DNA from: Bacteroidetes bacterium GWE2_42_24
GTDB taxonomy: Bacteria; Bacteroidota; Bacteroidia; Bacteroidales; TTA-H9
DNA length: 43,987 nucleotides
Direction of reading: 5' to 3'
Assembly (NCBI GenBank): GCA_001768515.1
Contig: MEOA01000041.1
Span: 1 to 43,987, forward strand
The notes beneath the pieces were generated by a model. The model was not told the DNA's origin. It did no database searches and saw only the letters and a list, made by a program, of their open reading frames with translations. This document shows positions 9,968 to 19,669 of the stretch, piece after piece (the stretch's first letter is position 1; every line of letters begins with the position of its first letter). A program made the position numbers and the translations under genes.

Positions 9968-12109
9968 TTATATTGGCAGATAGACAGAAATAATGGTACC
10001 TGTTCCGACAACACTGTTTACTTCAATCCGTCCATGATTTTGCTCAATAAAATCTTTACAAAGGACAAGTCCAAGCCCTGTACCTTTTTCATTTGAGGTA
10101 CCTACTGAAGTTCCCGAAGTTTTAATACTGAAAAGACTATCCAACTGCTCATCATTCATACCAATTCCATTATCAATAATGCGGATAACTCCTTCCTGAT
10201 TCTCAATAATTGCATCAATTCTCACGGTACCCTCCGGTTTGGTAAATTTAATAGCATTGGAAGCGAGATTACGAATAACAAACCTGATCATCTCCTGGTC
10301 TGCAGTGATTATAAAGGTTTCCGGAACACCAATTTCAAGTGATATCTTCTTTATTGAGGCATGCAGCATCATAGCCGACACTTCTTCTTCCACCACTGAT
10401 TTCAAGGCAAATACAGTAGAAAATACTACAAGCATTTTCATCTGGCTACGTGCCCACTGAAGCAGGTTATCGAGTAACCATGCGAATTGGCTGGTGCTGT
10501 CATTAAGGAGATTGTGCAACTCCTTTATCTCATCTTCTTTTAAAGAATCAAAGTCCTCATTTAAAATTGAGACACAACCCTGAATACCTTGCAAAGGATT
10601 CTTGAGATCATGAGCCACAATCGAAAAAAACATATCCTTGGTGTGATTTAGATTATCGAGTTCAATGGCTTTTGTTTCGAGCTGATGCTTCTGTTCTGCA
10701 AGCATTTTATTAGCCGCATGCAGTACCAGACTCTTCCGCCTAAGCAAAAACAAAAGCACCAGCGAAGCAATCACCAGGAGAGAAATAATAACGACCACGG
10801 CATTCTGAATACGGTTGATCCTGCTTTGAGCCTCAATATCTTCATGTAAGTGTCTGTTGGTCTCTTCCATGCCGGAAAGTTCATATCTTGCCTGTATTTC
10901 TTCTGTTTCAGCCTTTAGTCGTTTGGCAGCAATACTGTCGGAGACGATATGTGATGATCGGAGAAAATCAAAGGCCTCTTTGTAATTTCCGCGTTGATAC
11001 GCCACATTAGCCATCAGATCAAGTAGTTTTGCGTAATCACTGCCAAAATCAATACTATCGGAATAGGGAAGGTATTTCTTAACAATGGCTGCTGCACTAT
11101 CAGGCTGGTCAGCCTGAAGAAACAACCACCCCCTGTCGATATCAGGTGAGATGATGGATGACAGATTACCACCCTTAACCTGCACTACATTTATAGATTT
11201 AGTTAAGTAAATGAAGGCACTGTCATTTTCGTTCAACAATTTGTACATTCTGCCTATAGAAGCCAGATTCAACGAAAGAAAGTCATTAAAACTGTTTCTT
11301 TTCGCGATTTCCACAGCAAGCTTAAACCATGAAATGGCGATTATGTAATTCTTTTCAATCCGCTCAGCCTCTCCCATCCCATAATATGCCGAAACCAGAT
11401 ACTGAGGATTATTTGACGATATCGCTTTTCCAATCCCTATCTGAAAGAACTTGCGTGACTCAATGGTATTGCCCAGACTGTTTAAGGCCATCCCAATATT
11501 ATTGGCTGAACGGGAAATACCATAATCATTTCCCCGCCGCTTTTCCATATCGAATACCTTTAAATGAATTGCAAGCTCTGATGAATCAAAATTCATCCTT
11601 CCGTATATTACAGCCAGGTTATTCAAACTTCCCAGAATTTCAGCCGTATCATGTATCTCCTCAAATATTGCCAGTGCTTCTTTTTGTGCCTTTATGGCAT
11701 TCTTGAACATGGTACATTCACAAAAAGCCACAGATTGAATATTCAATATCTTACCCTTTTGAAAGGGGTTTTTAATTTCCTGCGCCAGTTTTAATGCAGC
11801 ACTGATATAATACAATGAAGAATCATAGCCGGCTTTCATGATATACAACACACCCAGATTTCGATTGTGAAGCATCAATCCTTCTTTAAAAGGATTCTTT
11901 TTCAACAGAGAGGCTGCTTGCCGGCAGTATTTCCATGCCTGCTCATTATCGGCGTATTTTAACTCCCAGGCCAGCGTATTACAGGCCAATATTAATTCCT
12001 GCCCCCTCATTTGGGGCAACTTCGCCTTCAGACTATCAACATTAACAGCTGACCCGATGGCCATTAACCCATAGAAAACTAAGAAAAAAACTAAAAATGC
12101 CCGGTTCAT
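9968..12109 (-). CDS. TPR-containing transmembrane sensor histidine kinase (copy 2)
   Basis: A 713-residue paralogue of the gene at 7626-9767, similar along its whole length, so the two arose by tandem duplication. Same order: signal peptide (from MNRAFLVFFLVFYGLMAIGSA), periplasmic TPR-like repeats, one transmembrane helix (AVVVIISLLVIASLVLLFLL), coiled coil, HisKA (FFSIVAHDLKNPLQG) and HATPase_c with DNGIGMN and GTGLGLVLCK boxes. The start is ATG at 12109; a longer frame from a GTG at 12148 would add 13 residues that do not look like a signal peptide. The TPR half is more diverged than the kinase half, which would fit different input signals. No response regulator is adjacent. Confidence 0.87.
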   Translation of the reverse strand: MNRAFLVFFLVFYGLMAIGSAVNVDSLKAKLPQMRGQELILACNTLAWELKYADNEQAWKYCRQAASLLKKNPFKEGLMLHNRNLGVLYIMKAGYDSSLYYISAALKLAQEIKNPFQKGKILNIQSVAFCECTMFKNAIKAQKEALAIFEEIHDTAEILGSLNNLAVIYGRMNFDSSELAIHLKVFDMEKRRGNDYGISRSANNIGMALNSLGNTIESRKFFQIGIGKAISSNNPQYLVSAYYGMGEAERIEKNYIIAISWFKLAVEIAKRNSFNDFLSLNLASIGRMYKLLNENDSAFIYLTKSINVVQVKGGNLSSIISPDIDRGWLFLQADQPDSAAAIVKKYLPYSDSIDFGSDYAKLLDLMANVAYQRGNYKEAFDFLRSSHIVSDSIAAKRLKAETEEIQARYELSGMEETNRHLHEDIEAQSRINRIQNAVVVIISLLVIASLVLLFLLRRKSLVLHAANKMLAEQKHQLETKAIELDNLNHTKDMFFSIVAHDLKNPLQGIQGCVSILNEDFDSLKEDEIKELHNLLNDSTSQFAWLLDNLLQWARSQMKMLVVFSTVFALKSVVEEEVSAMMLHASIKKISLEIGVPETFIITADQEMIRFVIRNLASNAIKFTKPEGTVRIDAIIENQEGVIRIIDNGIGMNDEQLDSLFSIKTSGTSVGTSNEKGTGLGLVLCKDFIEQNHGRIEVNSVVGTGTIISVYLPI

Positions 12110-12197
12110 TAATATCGCTTTAAAGCAAATATTAACAATTACAGGCACAATTAGTTTACCACCCGAAAGCCGGGAGGTTCATGCAATCATTACTAAC

Positions 12198-14792
12198 TCA
12201 GGAAGGTGTTGAAAACACGAGATGGTTATTTACCGCATCCAGCATCACAGGCGAGCCGGCAGTTAACTTACCCTGAAGAATATACCGCGACAACTGGTTC
12301 AGCACTTCGCGCTGTATCATTCGTCTTATCGGTCTTGCTCCAAACTGCGGATCAAAACCTGCCTTTGCAATAAATGTGATCGCGGAATCGGTAAACTCAA
12401 GCGCAACATCTCTCTCCGTTAACTTTCGTTTAAGCTGGTTAAGCTGAAGCACAACAATCTGTCTGATTTCGTCAAAAGTAAGCGGCGTAAAAGTAATCAC
12501 CTCATCAATCCTGTTCAGAAACTCCGGGCGCAATGTTTTCTTCAGCAGATCAAAAACAAGCTCACGTGTTTCATCAATCAAGGCAGCCCTGTTAGAATCG
12601 TTCAATCCACTCAGCTTTTCCTGAATAATTCCCGATCCGATGTTGGAAGTCATAATAATTACTGTATTTCTGAAGTCAGCCGTACGTCCTTTGTTATCAG
12701 TCAGCCTTCCATCATCCAACACCTGCAATAATATGTTAAACACATCGGGATGTGCCTTTTCTATTTCATCGAGCAGGATTACAGAATAAGGTTTCCGACG
12801 GACGGCTTCGGTTAACTGTCCGCTTTCATCATAACCTACATATCCCGGAGGTGCACCTATCAACCTGGAAACGCTATGGCGCTCCTGATACTCCGACATA
12901 TCAATCCTCACCATGTTCGACTCATCATTAAACATAAACTCGGCAAGTGCACGAGCCAATTCTGTCTTACCAACCCCGGTAGATCCCAGAAAGATAAACG
13001 ACCCCACGGGCCTGCGGCTATCCTGTAGTCCGGCACGACTGCGTCTGATGGCATCGGCAACAGCCTCGATAGCCTCATCCTGACCAACAACACGCTTATG
13101 CAATTCTTCCTCAAGCCGGAGCAATTTCTCACGCTCACTCTGAAGCATTCTGGTTACCGGGATTCCCGTCCATTTTGAAACTACCTGAGCGATCTCTTCG
13201 GCACTGACCTCTTCGTTAATCATCGGATGATCACCCTGCATGGCGGTTAGTTTTTGTTTCAACGACTTCAGCTCTTCTTCAGCATCACGAACCCGTCCAT
13301 ACCTTAATTCAGCTACCCTGCCGTAGTCACCTTCGCGCTCTGCTTTTTCGGCTTCTGCCTTGAACTGTTCAATGGCCTGCTTCTGATGTTGTATAGCTTC
13401 AACCACACCCTTCTCAGCCTGCCATTGCGCACGTTGCCTGTTGCGATCATCATTCAGATTAGCCAGCTCTTCACTCAACTCATTCAATTTCTGCTTATCA
13501 CCTTCCCTCCTGATGGCTTCCCGTTCAATCTCAAGTTGTCTGATTTTCCGTTCCACTACTTCCAGTTCCTCAGGAAGTGAGTTAATCTCCAGACGCAAAC
13601 GCGCAGCAGCCTCATCCATCAGGTCGATGGCCTTATCGGGAAGAAACCTGTCGGAGATGTAACGCTGCGAGAGCTCTACTGCCGCAACAATGGCTTCGTC
13701 GAGGATTCGCACATGATGATGTGTTTCATACCGCTCCTTCAATCCACGCAAAATGGAGATGGCTGAGGCAGTATCTGGTTCATCAACCAAAACAATCTGA
13801 AACCTTCGCTCCAGCGCTTTATCCTTTTCAAAATACTTCTGATACTCTTTTAAGGTTGTAGCACCAATAGCCCTTAATTCACCCCTTGCCAGTGCCGGCT
13901 TCAGAATATTGGCAGCATCCATGGCTCCCTCACCGGCTCCTGCACCTACAAGGGTATGGATCTCGTCGATAAACAGAATGATCTCTCCTTCGGCCGAAAT
14001 CACTTCTTTCACCACACTTTTTAACCTTTCTTCAAACTCACCCTTATATTTCGCACCTGCAACAAGTGACCCCATATCAAGCGAAAACACAATTTTATTT
14101 TTAAGGTTTTCGGGAACATCACCATTAATAATCCGATGCGCCAATCCTTCGGCAATGGCAGTCTTTCCTACTCCAGGCTCGCCGATCAGAATCGGGTTGT
14201 TCTTTGTACGACGGCTTAGTATCTGCAACACCCTTCTGATTTCATCATCTCTTCCGATGACGGGGTCGAGTTTCCCTTCACGGGCCAATTCATTCAGGTT
14301 GCGGGCATACCGGTTCAACGCATTATAGTTATCTTCGGCTGTCTGGCTGTTGACAGTGGCCCCTTTTCGCATCTCTTTAATGGCACTTTCAAGCGATGAG
14401 GGATCTACCCCATGACGCTTTAACAATTTCCCAGTGGCATCATTGACCATTGTTAAAGCCAACAGAATGTGTTCAACCGATACAAATTCATCGCCAAATC
14501 TTTTAAGTTGCCCAAGAGCCTTTTGTAACACATCATTAGACTCACGCGACAGGTAAACCTCACCACCCGTAACACGTGCCTCAGTCTGAACGATCTTATC
14601 AGCCTCTTCCTGAAGCAACCCGGTATTCACACCCATTTTCTTTAATAAAAACGGCACGGCATTCTCATCGGCCATCATCATTCCAACTAAAAGATGGGCT
14701 GTCCCTATTTGCTGTTGACTGTTTGCAGCGGCCAATTCGTGTGCTTTCTGAACAGCCTCCTGTGCTTTTAAAGTAAATTGATTAAAATTCAT
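12198..14792 (-). CDS. clpB: ATP-dependent disaggregase ClpB (Hsp104 family)
   Basis: An 864-residue AAA+ chaperone that, with DnaK/DnaJ/GrpE, pulls polypeptides out of aggregates through a hexameric pore. All ClpB parts are present in order: Clp N domain (1-~145), first AAA+ module with Walker A GEPGVGKTA and FIDEIHTLVGAG, pore loop (AKYKGEFE), the long coiled-coil middle domain (~400-530) that separates ClpB from ClpA/ClpC, second AAA+ module with GSTGVGKTE and pore loop (GYVGYDE), and the D2-small domain. There is no ClpP-binding IGL/F loop. Length is typical and the ATG at 14792 matches the family N-terminus MNFNQFTLKAQEA. It appears monocistronic. Confidence 0.97.
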   Translation of the reverse strand: MNFNQFTLKAQEAVQKAHELAAANSQQQIGTAHLLVGMMMADENAVPFLLKKMGVNTGLLQEEADKIVQTEARVTGGEVYLSRESNDVLQKALGQLKRFGDEFVSVEHILLALTMVNDATGKLLKRHGVDPSSLESAIKEMRKGATVNSQTAEDNYNALNRYARNLNELAREGKLDPVIGRDDEIRRVLQILSRRTKNNPILIGEPGVGKTAIAEGLAHRIINGDVPENLKNKIVFSLDMGSLVAGAKYKGEFEERLKSVVKEVISAEGEIILFIDEIHTLVGAGAGEGAMDAANILKPALARGELRAIGATTLKEYQKYFEKDKALERRFQIVLVDEPDTASAISILRGLKERYETHHHVRILDEAIVAAVELSQRYISDRFLPDKAIDLMDEAAARLRLEINSLPEELEVVERKIRQLEIEREAIRREGDKQKLNELSEELANLNDDRNRQRAQWQAEKGVVEAIQHQKQAIEQFKAEAEKAEREGDYGRVAELRYGRVRDAEEELKSLKQKLTAMQGDHPMINEEVSAEEIAQVVSKWTGIPVTRMLQSEREKLLRLEEELHKRVVGQDEAIEAVADAIRRSRAGLQDSRRPVGSFIFLGSTGVGKTELARALAEFMFNDESNMVRIDMSEYQERHSVSRLIGAPPGYVGYDESGQLTEAVRRKPYSVILLDEIEKAHPDVFNILLQVLDDGRLTDNKGRTADFRNTVIIMTSNIGSGIIQEKLSGLNDSNRAALIDETRELVFDLLKKTLRPEFLNRIDEVITFTPLTFDEIRQIVVLQLNQLKRKLTERDVALEFTDSAITFIAKAGFDPQFGARPIRRMIQREVLNQLSRYILQGKLTAGSPVMLDAVNNHLVFSTPS

Positions 14793-14944
14793 GTATTGTC
14801 CTTTCTGGCAATCATATTTGCCACCATTCTCTTATCAAGGGTTGAACCACACTGCACGGCCAGACTAAAAAGACAGAGAAATAAGCCAAAGTGACAGGAA
14901 CACAAGCAGCTATTTCGCGAAAATGTGTCAATTTTTCAGATTAT

Positions 14945-16942
14945 TTATGAATCTGAATCCTCAGTAGAAACAAGGCATACCTTGTCTCTACCCTTGAAAT
15001 GTTTTCGTATCAAAGCAAGCAATTTATCTCTATTGATCGGTTTAGCAATATAATCGTTGCATCCGGCTGCAATTGCATTTTCCCGGTCCCCAGATAGTCC
15101 AAAAGCCGTCAGTGCTATTATGACAACCTCTTTGTTGAACTGACGGATTCGCCGGGTTGCTTCATGACCATTCAAACCGGGCATTTGGATATCCATCAGA
15201 ATTAAATCAATATCAGGATTTTTTCGACAAATTTCAACAGCCTCAATACCAGTACCTGCTTCCAGAATTTCTTTGCTACAATCTCTGATGGTTATTGAAG
15301 TCAGCATTCCCGATGTTTCATCGTCTTCGGCAATTAGTATTTTCAGATTTTTAATTCGAACATCTGTACTTTCAGCCGGAACACTTTTCTTAACATCACT
15401 TTTTTCATCTGGTTCAGCATTGTAGGGTAAGGTAAAATAAAATGCTGAGCCTTTCCCTTCTTCGCTTTCTACCCAAATATGACCACCGAGCATTTCTACA
15501 TACGCTTTGGTAATCGACAAGCCTAAACCTGCCCCCTGTCGGGCCATTCTATCGGTAATATCTGCCTGAATAAAGCGTTCAAAAATGGCTTCCAGCCTTT
15601 CTTTTGGAATTCCAATTCCAGTGTCTTTCACGAAAAACTCAAGGAAGGCAGGTATCTTGTCTGTTTTTAAAAAATACCCGAATTCTATTGTCCCTTCATT
15701 GCTGTATTTAATGGCATTTTTTACAAGGTTGGTAAGGATGGAATAGATTTTCTCGCTGTCCGACTTAATAATTGCTTCTTTTGTTGGCAAGGTTTTTATA
15801 TAGAAAAGCTGCATCCTTTTATCTTCAACCAGTGGCTTAAAGAAGGTATAAACAAATTCTATTTTCTCGTTTATATCAGTATCTTTAATATCAACTTTCA
15901 TCAGACCAGCTTCTATTTTAGAAATATCAACTATATCGTTGATGATATTCAGCATACGGGCACCGCTTTTCTCTATGATTTTGATATATTCTTGTTGCTG
16001 CTCACCTGAAAGATCAGGTTCTTTCAATAAGCCTGAAAAGCCTAAAATACCGTTCATCGGAGTTCGTATCTCATGCGACATATTAGCGAGAAATGCAGAT
16101 TTCAGGCGGTCGCTTTGTTCCGCGTGTTCTTTGGCAATAACTAACTCAGCTGCCCGTTTTTCTTTCTCTTCATTTTGAAAGGCAAGCTCTTTGTTAGCAA
16201 TTAATAATTCGGCCGCACGTTTTTCTTTCTCTTCGTTTTGAAAGGCAAGTTCTTTGTTAGCAATGACTAACTCAGCCGCACGTTTTTCTTTCTCTTCGTT
16301 TTGAAAGGCAAGCTCTTTGTTTGCAATGGTTAACTCAGCCGCAAGTTTCTCTTTTAATTCATTTTGACGGGCGAGTTCCTTGTTGGCAATAATTAACTCA
16401 GCCGCGCGCTTTTCTTTCTCTTCATTTTGAAAGGCAAGCTCTTTGTTAGCAACTATTAATTCAGCCGCACGCTTTTCTTTTAATTCATTTTGACGGGCGA
16501 GTTCCTTGTTGGCAACGATTAACTCAGCCGCGCGTTTTTCTTTCTCTTCATTTTGAAAGGCAAGCTCTTTGTTAGCAACTATTAATTCAGCAGCGCGTTT
16601 TTCTTTCTCTTCATTTTGAAAGGCAAGCTCTTTGTTAGCAACTATTAATTCAGCAGCCCGTTTTTCTTTCTCATCGTTTTGAAAAAGAAGTTTCTGGTTG
16701 GCAATGATCAATTCTGCTGCTCGTTTTTCTTTCTCATCGTTTTGAAAGAGAAGTTCCTGGTTGGCAAGGATTAATTCTGCTGCTCGTTTTTCTTTTAATT
16801 CATTTTGACATGCAAGTTCCTTGTTGGCAATGACGAACGCTGCTTCCTCTTTTCCCTTTAACTCCTTTAAAAAATTATTCTCTTGAAGTAATTCCCGCAA
16901 CTCGCTTATGAGTTCTTCTCTGGTCTTGTCCTGAATGTCCAT
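14945..16942 (-). CDS. Soluble hybrid histidine kinase/receiver with 21-residue coiled-coil repeats
   Basis: A 665-residue cytoplasmic protein without transmembrane helix, PAS or GAF domain. Residues ~28-271 consist of about eleven tandem 21-residue units of the type [21 protein letters not shown] (three heptads each), predicted to form one long coiled coil. Then come HisKA with H290 in [12 protein letters not shown], HATPase_c ([17 protein letters not shown]) and a C-terminal receiver domain (~535-650) with the phospho-acceptor Asp in [10 protein letters not shown]. It probably acts as a self-contained phosphorelay component, with the coiled coil as dimerisation or partner scaffold. No separate sensor or output gene is adjacent. 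The start (ATG 16942) gives [18 protein letters not shown], itself helical. Confidence 0.9.
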   Translation of the reverse strand: MDIQDKTREELISELRELLQENNFLKELKGKEEAAFVIANKELACQNELKEKRAAELILANQELLFQNDEKEKRAAELIIANQKLLFQNDEKEKRAAELIVANKELAFQNEEKEKRAAELIVANKELAFQNEEKEKRAAELIVANKELARQNELKEKRAAELIVANKELAFQNEEKEKRAAELIIANKELARQNELKEKLAAELTIANKELAFQNEEKEKRAAELVIANKELAFQNEEKEKRAAELLIANKELAFQNEEKEKRAAELVIAKEHAEQSDRLKSAFLANMSHEIRTPMNGILGFSGLLKEPDLSGEQQQEYIKIIEKSGARMLNIINDIVDISKIEAGLMKVDIKDTDINEKIEFVYTFFKPLVEDKRMQLFYIKTLPTKEAIIKSDSEKIYSILTNLVKNAIKYSNEGTIEFGYFLKTDKIPAFLEFFVKDTGIGIPKERLEAIFERFIQADITDRMARQGAGLGLSITKAYVEMLGGHIWVESEEGKGSAFYFTLPYNAEPDEKSDVKKSVPAESTDVRIKNLKILIAEDDETSGMLTSITIRDCSKEILEAGTGIEAVEICRKNPDIDLILMDIQMPGLNGHEATRRIRQFNKEVVIIALTAFGLSGDRENAIAAGCNDYIAKPINRDKLLALIRKHFKGRDKVCLVSTEDSDS
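16130..16861 (-). repeat. 63-bp tandem repeat inside the hybrid kinase gene
   Basis: About eleven in-frame 63-bp units encode the 21-residue coiled-coil repeat of the kinase at 14945-16942. Core units are nearly identical at the DNA level (recurring blocks such as GCCGCACGTTTTTCTTTCTC on the plus strand) and the edge units are more diverged, which suggests recent expansion by unequal crossover or slippage. Confidence 0.9.
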
Positions 16943-17570
16943 AGCAAATTTCGTTTATAATGATAAACTATCTGTCACCATAACTTTCTTAGTATTCTCA
17001 ATAACGTTTATAAATATTTGGTTAATCTGTAGTTTGAAATTTTCAGATCAAGCGAAGTTAATGCATATTTATCACTTTGTTATCATATTCTTTTCACGAT
17101 ACCATGCTATCTTTTTAAGCAGGATAGAGCTATCCTTCAGGATAGTTGTACAGGGCTGCTCTGACCAAATTCACAGATGATGAAAGCAAGTTTTCATTCA
17201 TTGGCGCTAATTTGAATACCTTTTCTCCTACACCACTCAACAATCAGGCACAAATCTGTATTGAAAACACCAAACTCCTGAAAGTCATTTACGCCCTGTC
17301 TAATGACTACCAAATAAGAACGACTGTCAATATCAACACCTGCACCTTTAGGGTTAATTATTCCCATCGCATGATTAATTCATAGCCGGCAGGTGCCAAT
17401 CAACACTTGAAAGCAGTGAGAAGCTGATGTCGGGTTAACTTAGGCGGCCTATACTTCGGTAATAAAAGCGGTTCGCTGTAACCGCGAGCTGTGGACACAA
17501 TTTCTCAAAACTTGCTCATTCTGATCGACTTTTGACTTTGAAAATCAATTCAAATGTACAAATTCCAGAT

Positions 17571-17726
17571 TCATGCTTCAAGTAACAAAAATTTTGTCCT
17601 GATGTCTATCCCCACGACAATAATTATATCATCCCCGGCTCTTAAATCTCCATCAATTTCAGACAATATAAAGAAAGCCGGATACAGTGCATTCCAGCTT
17701 TGGTATGTCTGAGGAAAATATGCCAT
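17571..17726 (-). CDS. Possible 51-residue hypothetical protein
   Basis: A short frame from ATG (17726) to TGA (17573-17571) would encode 51 residues beginning MAYFPQTYQSWNALYPAFF and containing an acidic stretch followed by a hydrophobic one (GDDIIIVVGIDIRTKF). I recognise no family. It lies immediately downstream, in its own direction, of the 11-bp tandem repeat. It may be a chance frame or the end of a decayed gene. Confidence 0.2.
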   Translation of the reverse strand: MAYFPQTYQSWNALYPAFFILSEIDGDLRAGDDIIIVVGIDIRTKFLLLEA

Positions 17727-17737
17727 TTTTTAAGATT

Positions 17738-17792
17738 AACCGTAGATCAACCGTAGATCAAGCGTACATCAAGCGTACATTAAGCGTATGGT
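17738..17792. repeat. 11-bp tandem repeat, five units
   Basis: Units AACCGTAGATC (twice), AAGCGTACATC, AAGCGTACATT and AAGCGTATGGT follow each other exactly every 11 bases. The units drift from left to right, so it is an old or templated array. Each contains a GTAnAT-like core. Confidence 0.85.
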
Positions 17793-18006
17793 CAGGGTCG
17801 ATCTTTGCCTGATTTTCGCATGATTTTCGTTGTATATTCTTTTAAAAGCATACCGATATTAAACAATAATTGTACCAGAACAGGTTACCCTATTTTTAAC
17901 TGAGAGAAAAAAAATGATTTTTACAGGACTATTCCTTTTGGAAATACCAATGCAAATATCCATTGATATTGATTGCTGGTGCGAGATGTTTGAAATTCGA
18001 TAGTTT

Positions 18007-18036
18007 CACGGAGAACCACGGAGGACCACGGAGGGG
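18007..18036. repeat. Period-10 CACGGAG repeat
   Basis: CACGGAG begins at 18007, 18017 and 18027, linked by AA, AC or GG dinucleotides. The same kind of CACGGAG array occurs as a dispersed intergenic repeat in many environmental bacterial genomes. Confidence 0.7.
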
Positions 18037-18049
18037 CACAGTGATAAGA

Positions 18050-18146
18050 ATGATTTCGCTATGTAATCAGACCTTGACTTCGAGGATTTACCTGGCTGGG
18101 AAAAGCAGTATTAGCAATGATTTCTCTATGTAATCAGACCTTGACT
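18050..18146. repeat. 30-bp direct repeat pair
   Basis: 18050-18079 and 18117-18146 are the same 30-bp sequence with one mismatch (core ATGTAATCAGACCTTGACT), start to start 67 bases apart. No open frame spans them. Confidence 0.85.
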
Positions 18147-18232
18147 CCCGGTTGCTATCGGAAGCCAAAGCTAATGCCAACGCTAAAGTCAAAGTCTCCC
18201 GCCAGCTATCGGGAAATGCCAACATTTTTCAA

Positions 18233-19636
18233 CTACCGGTTTATCCAGCCTGCAATTTGCTTCATGACCTCTTCAGAAAAGGTTTCTTCAATCGAACCAT
18301 ACTCTGTCGGATTTCCGCTCACCGAATGCTGAAAAAGGTGATTAAGCCCCTCAGCCCTGATCACCGTTACCTGATTGTTACCTCCCTTTTTCAAGGCGGC
18401 TTCAACGATCGGCAGGTTTTTATCAGCCGGAACCTGAAGATCGGTAGTTCCATTAACCGCCAATACCGGGCAGGTAGTTTTCTGCAGGTTTTCCGAGGGA
18501 TCCCATGAAATGAATGTCCTGAACCATGGATTGATTACCTGACGGAGCATGACAGGAAACTCTTTCAGTTGCTTTTCTTTCTCTGCCTCACTGAATGAAG
18601 TCCATTTACCTATCTGCTCTTTTGCTATTGCTGTCATTCTCACGGCAGCCAGAGAATCGTCAGGACATTCGATCAACGTGGCAAACAACATACGATTCAA
18701 CGCAAGACTTTCATCAAGCTGGTCAATAGCTGCACCTGAAGCTATACCCGTCAGACGTATCTGATCATTAAGCAGATCTGTTGTCTTTTGTCCGGGGGCT
18801 GCCAACAAAACAATGAATGAGACCTTTTTATTCCGGGAAGCGACAAGGGGAGCAATTATTCCTCCTTCGCTGTGCCCGATAACTCCAATCTTTTCAGAAT
18901 CAATTTCACGACGTTTCAGCAAATAACTGACGGCCCCTTCTGCATCATCCGCAAAGTCGAAGGTCGTGGATCCGGAGAATACTCCGCCCGACTTTCCAAT
19001 ACCACGGTCATCATACCGTAATACAGCAATTCCCTGTCTCGTCAGAAAATCGCTCAACACTAAAAATGGCTTATGCATCATCAGTTCCTCATCTCTGTTT
19101 TGCGGTCCCGAACCACTGACCAGCACGACAGCCTTAAAAGGCCCATTACCTTCAGGCAGCGTAAGAGTCCCCGCGAGTTTAATACCAGGGGCCTTACTCT
19201 CAAATTCGACTTCTTCAGATTTATATAAAAATGGCGGTTTTGGTTCCTGAGGCCTGTTGACAGAGAAAGACACTGACAACCGGACAAGATTTAACGGGAA
19301 AGTCATTCCTCCCTGACTCCAATTGCCAACCAACATAGTGTCTCCTGCCAACTTCGCCATATACTCAGCCCGTATACGCGGTACCGATAAAAACATTCCT
19401 GTATCGGTTACAATAGTCGATTGAACCGGGATTCCCCTGACTCCCTGATCAGGGCTATCGAGCGTGGAAAATACTGAATCTCCTTTGCAGGAAACATTCA
19501 AAACAAGGGTCAACTCCGACCCCTTAACATTGAGTTTACCACTCCATGATCCACTGAATTTCAAGCTTTGAGCATTGGCGATCAATGTTGAAAGGGTCAG
19601 CACAAACAGCAGAAAAATACGAGATAACTGTTTCAT
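18233..19636 (-). CDS. Secreted alpha/beta hydrolase with N-terminal beta domain
   Basis: A 467-residue exported serine hydrolase. The signal peptide is about residues 1-23 (ends IANAQ). Residues ~25-130 form an immunoglobulin- or lipocalin-like beta-rich domain (SGSWSGKLNV...). From ~140 an alpha/beta-hydrolase domain follows, with oxyanion-region VLVSGSGPQNRDE, RYDDRGIGKSGG, nucleophile Ser256 in GVIGHSEGG, Asp in AVNGTTDLQVP and His in GLNHLFQ. This is the architecture of many Bacteroidetes periplasmic esterase/dienelactone hydrolase-like proteins. Substrate unknown. Its 3' end abuts the repeat-rich region. Confidence 0.88.
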   Translation of the reverse strand: MKQLSRIFLLFVLTLSTLIANAQSLKFSGSWSGKLNVKGSELTLVLNVSCKGDSVFSTLDSPDQGVRGIPVQSTIVTDTGMFLSVPRIRAEYMAKLAGDTMLVGNWSQGGMTFPLNLVRLSVSFSVNRPQEPKPPFLYKSEEVEFESKAPGIKLAGTLTLPEGNGPFKAVVLVSGSGPQNRDEELMMHKPFLVLSDFLTRQGIAVLRYDDRGIGKSGGVFSGSTTFDFADDAEGAVSYLLKRREIDSEKIGVIGHSEGGIIAPLVASRNKKVSFIVLLAAPGQKTTDLLNDQIRLTGIASGAAIDQLDESLALNRMLFATLIECPDDSLAAVRMTAIAKEQIGKWTSFSEAEKEKQLKEFPVMLRQVINPWFRTFISWDPSENLQKTTCPVLAVNGTTDLQVPADKNLPIVEAALKKGGNNQVTVIRAEGLNHLFQHSVSGNPTEYGSIEETFSEEVMKQIAGWINR

Positions 19637-19669
19637 CTCTTTAAATATTTTTTGAATATGTAAGTAATA

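Larger units (their letters stand above)
16943..18232. other. Gene-poor, repeat-bearing intergenic region
   Basis: Almost 1.3 kb without a recognisable gene. It contains a five-unit 11-bp tandem repeat (17738-17792), a period-10 CACGGAG array (18007-18036), a 30-bp direct repeat (18050-18079 and 18117-18146) and one small open frame on the minus strand (17571-17726). Open frames around 17146-17385 show no recognisable motif. The region looks like a graveyard of small dispersed repeats. Confidence 0.6.

Noticed and set aside
16130..16861. Regular 63-bp repeats as a possible CRISPR array
   Set aside because: There are no unique spacers between repeats, the units are in frame and encode a heptad coiled coil.
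17146..17385. Open frame in the gene-poor region
   Set aside because: No start signal, no family resemblance and surrounded by repeats; too weak to call.
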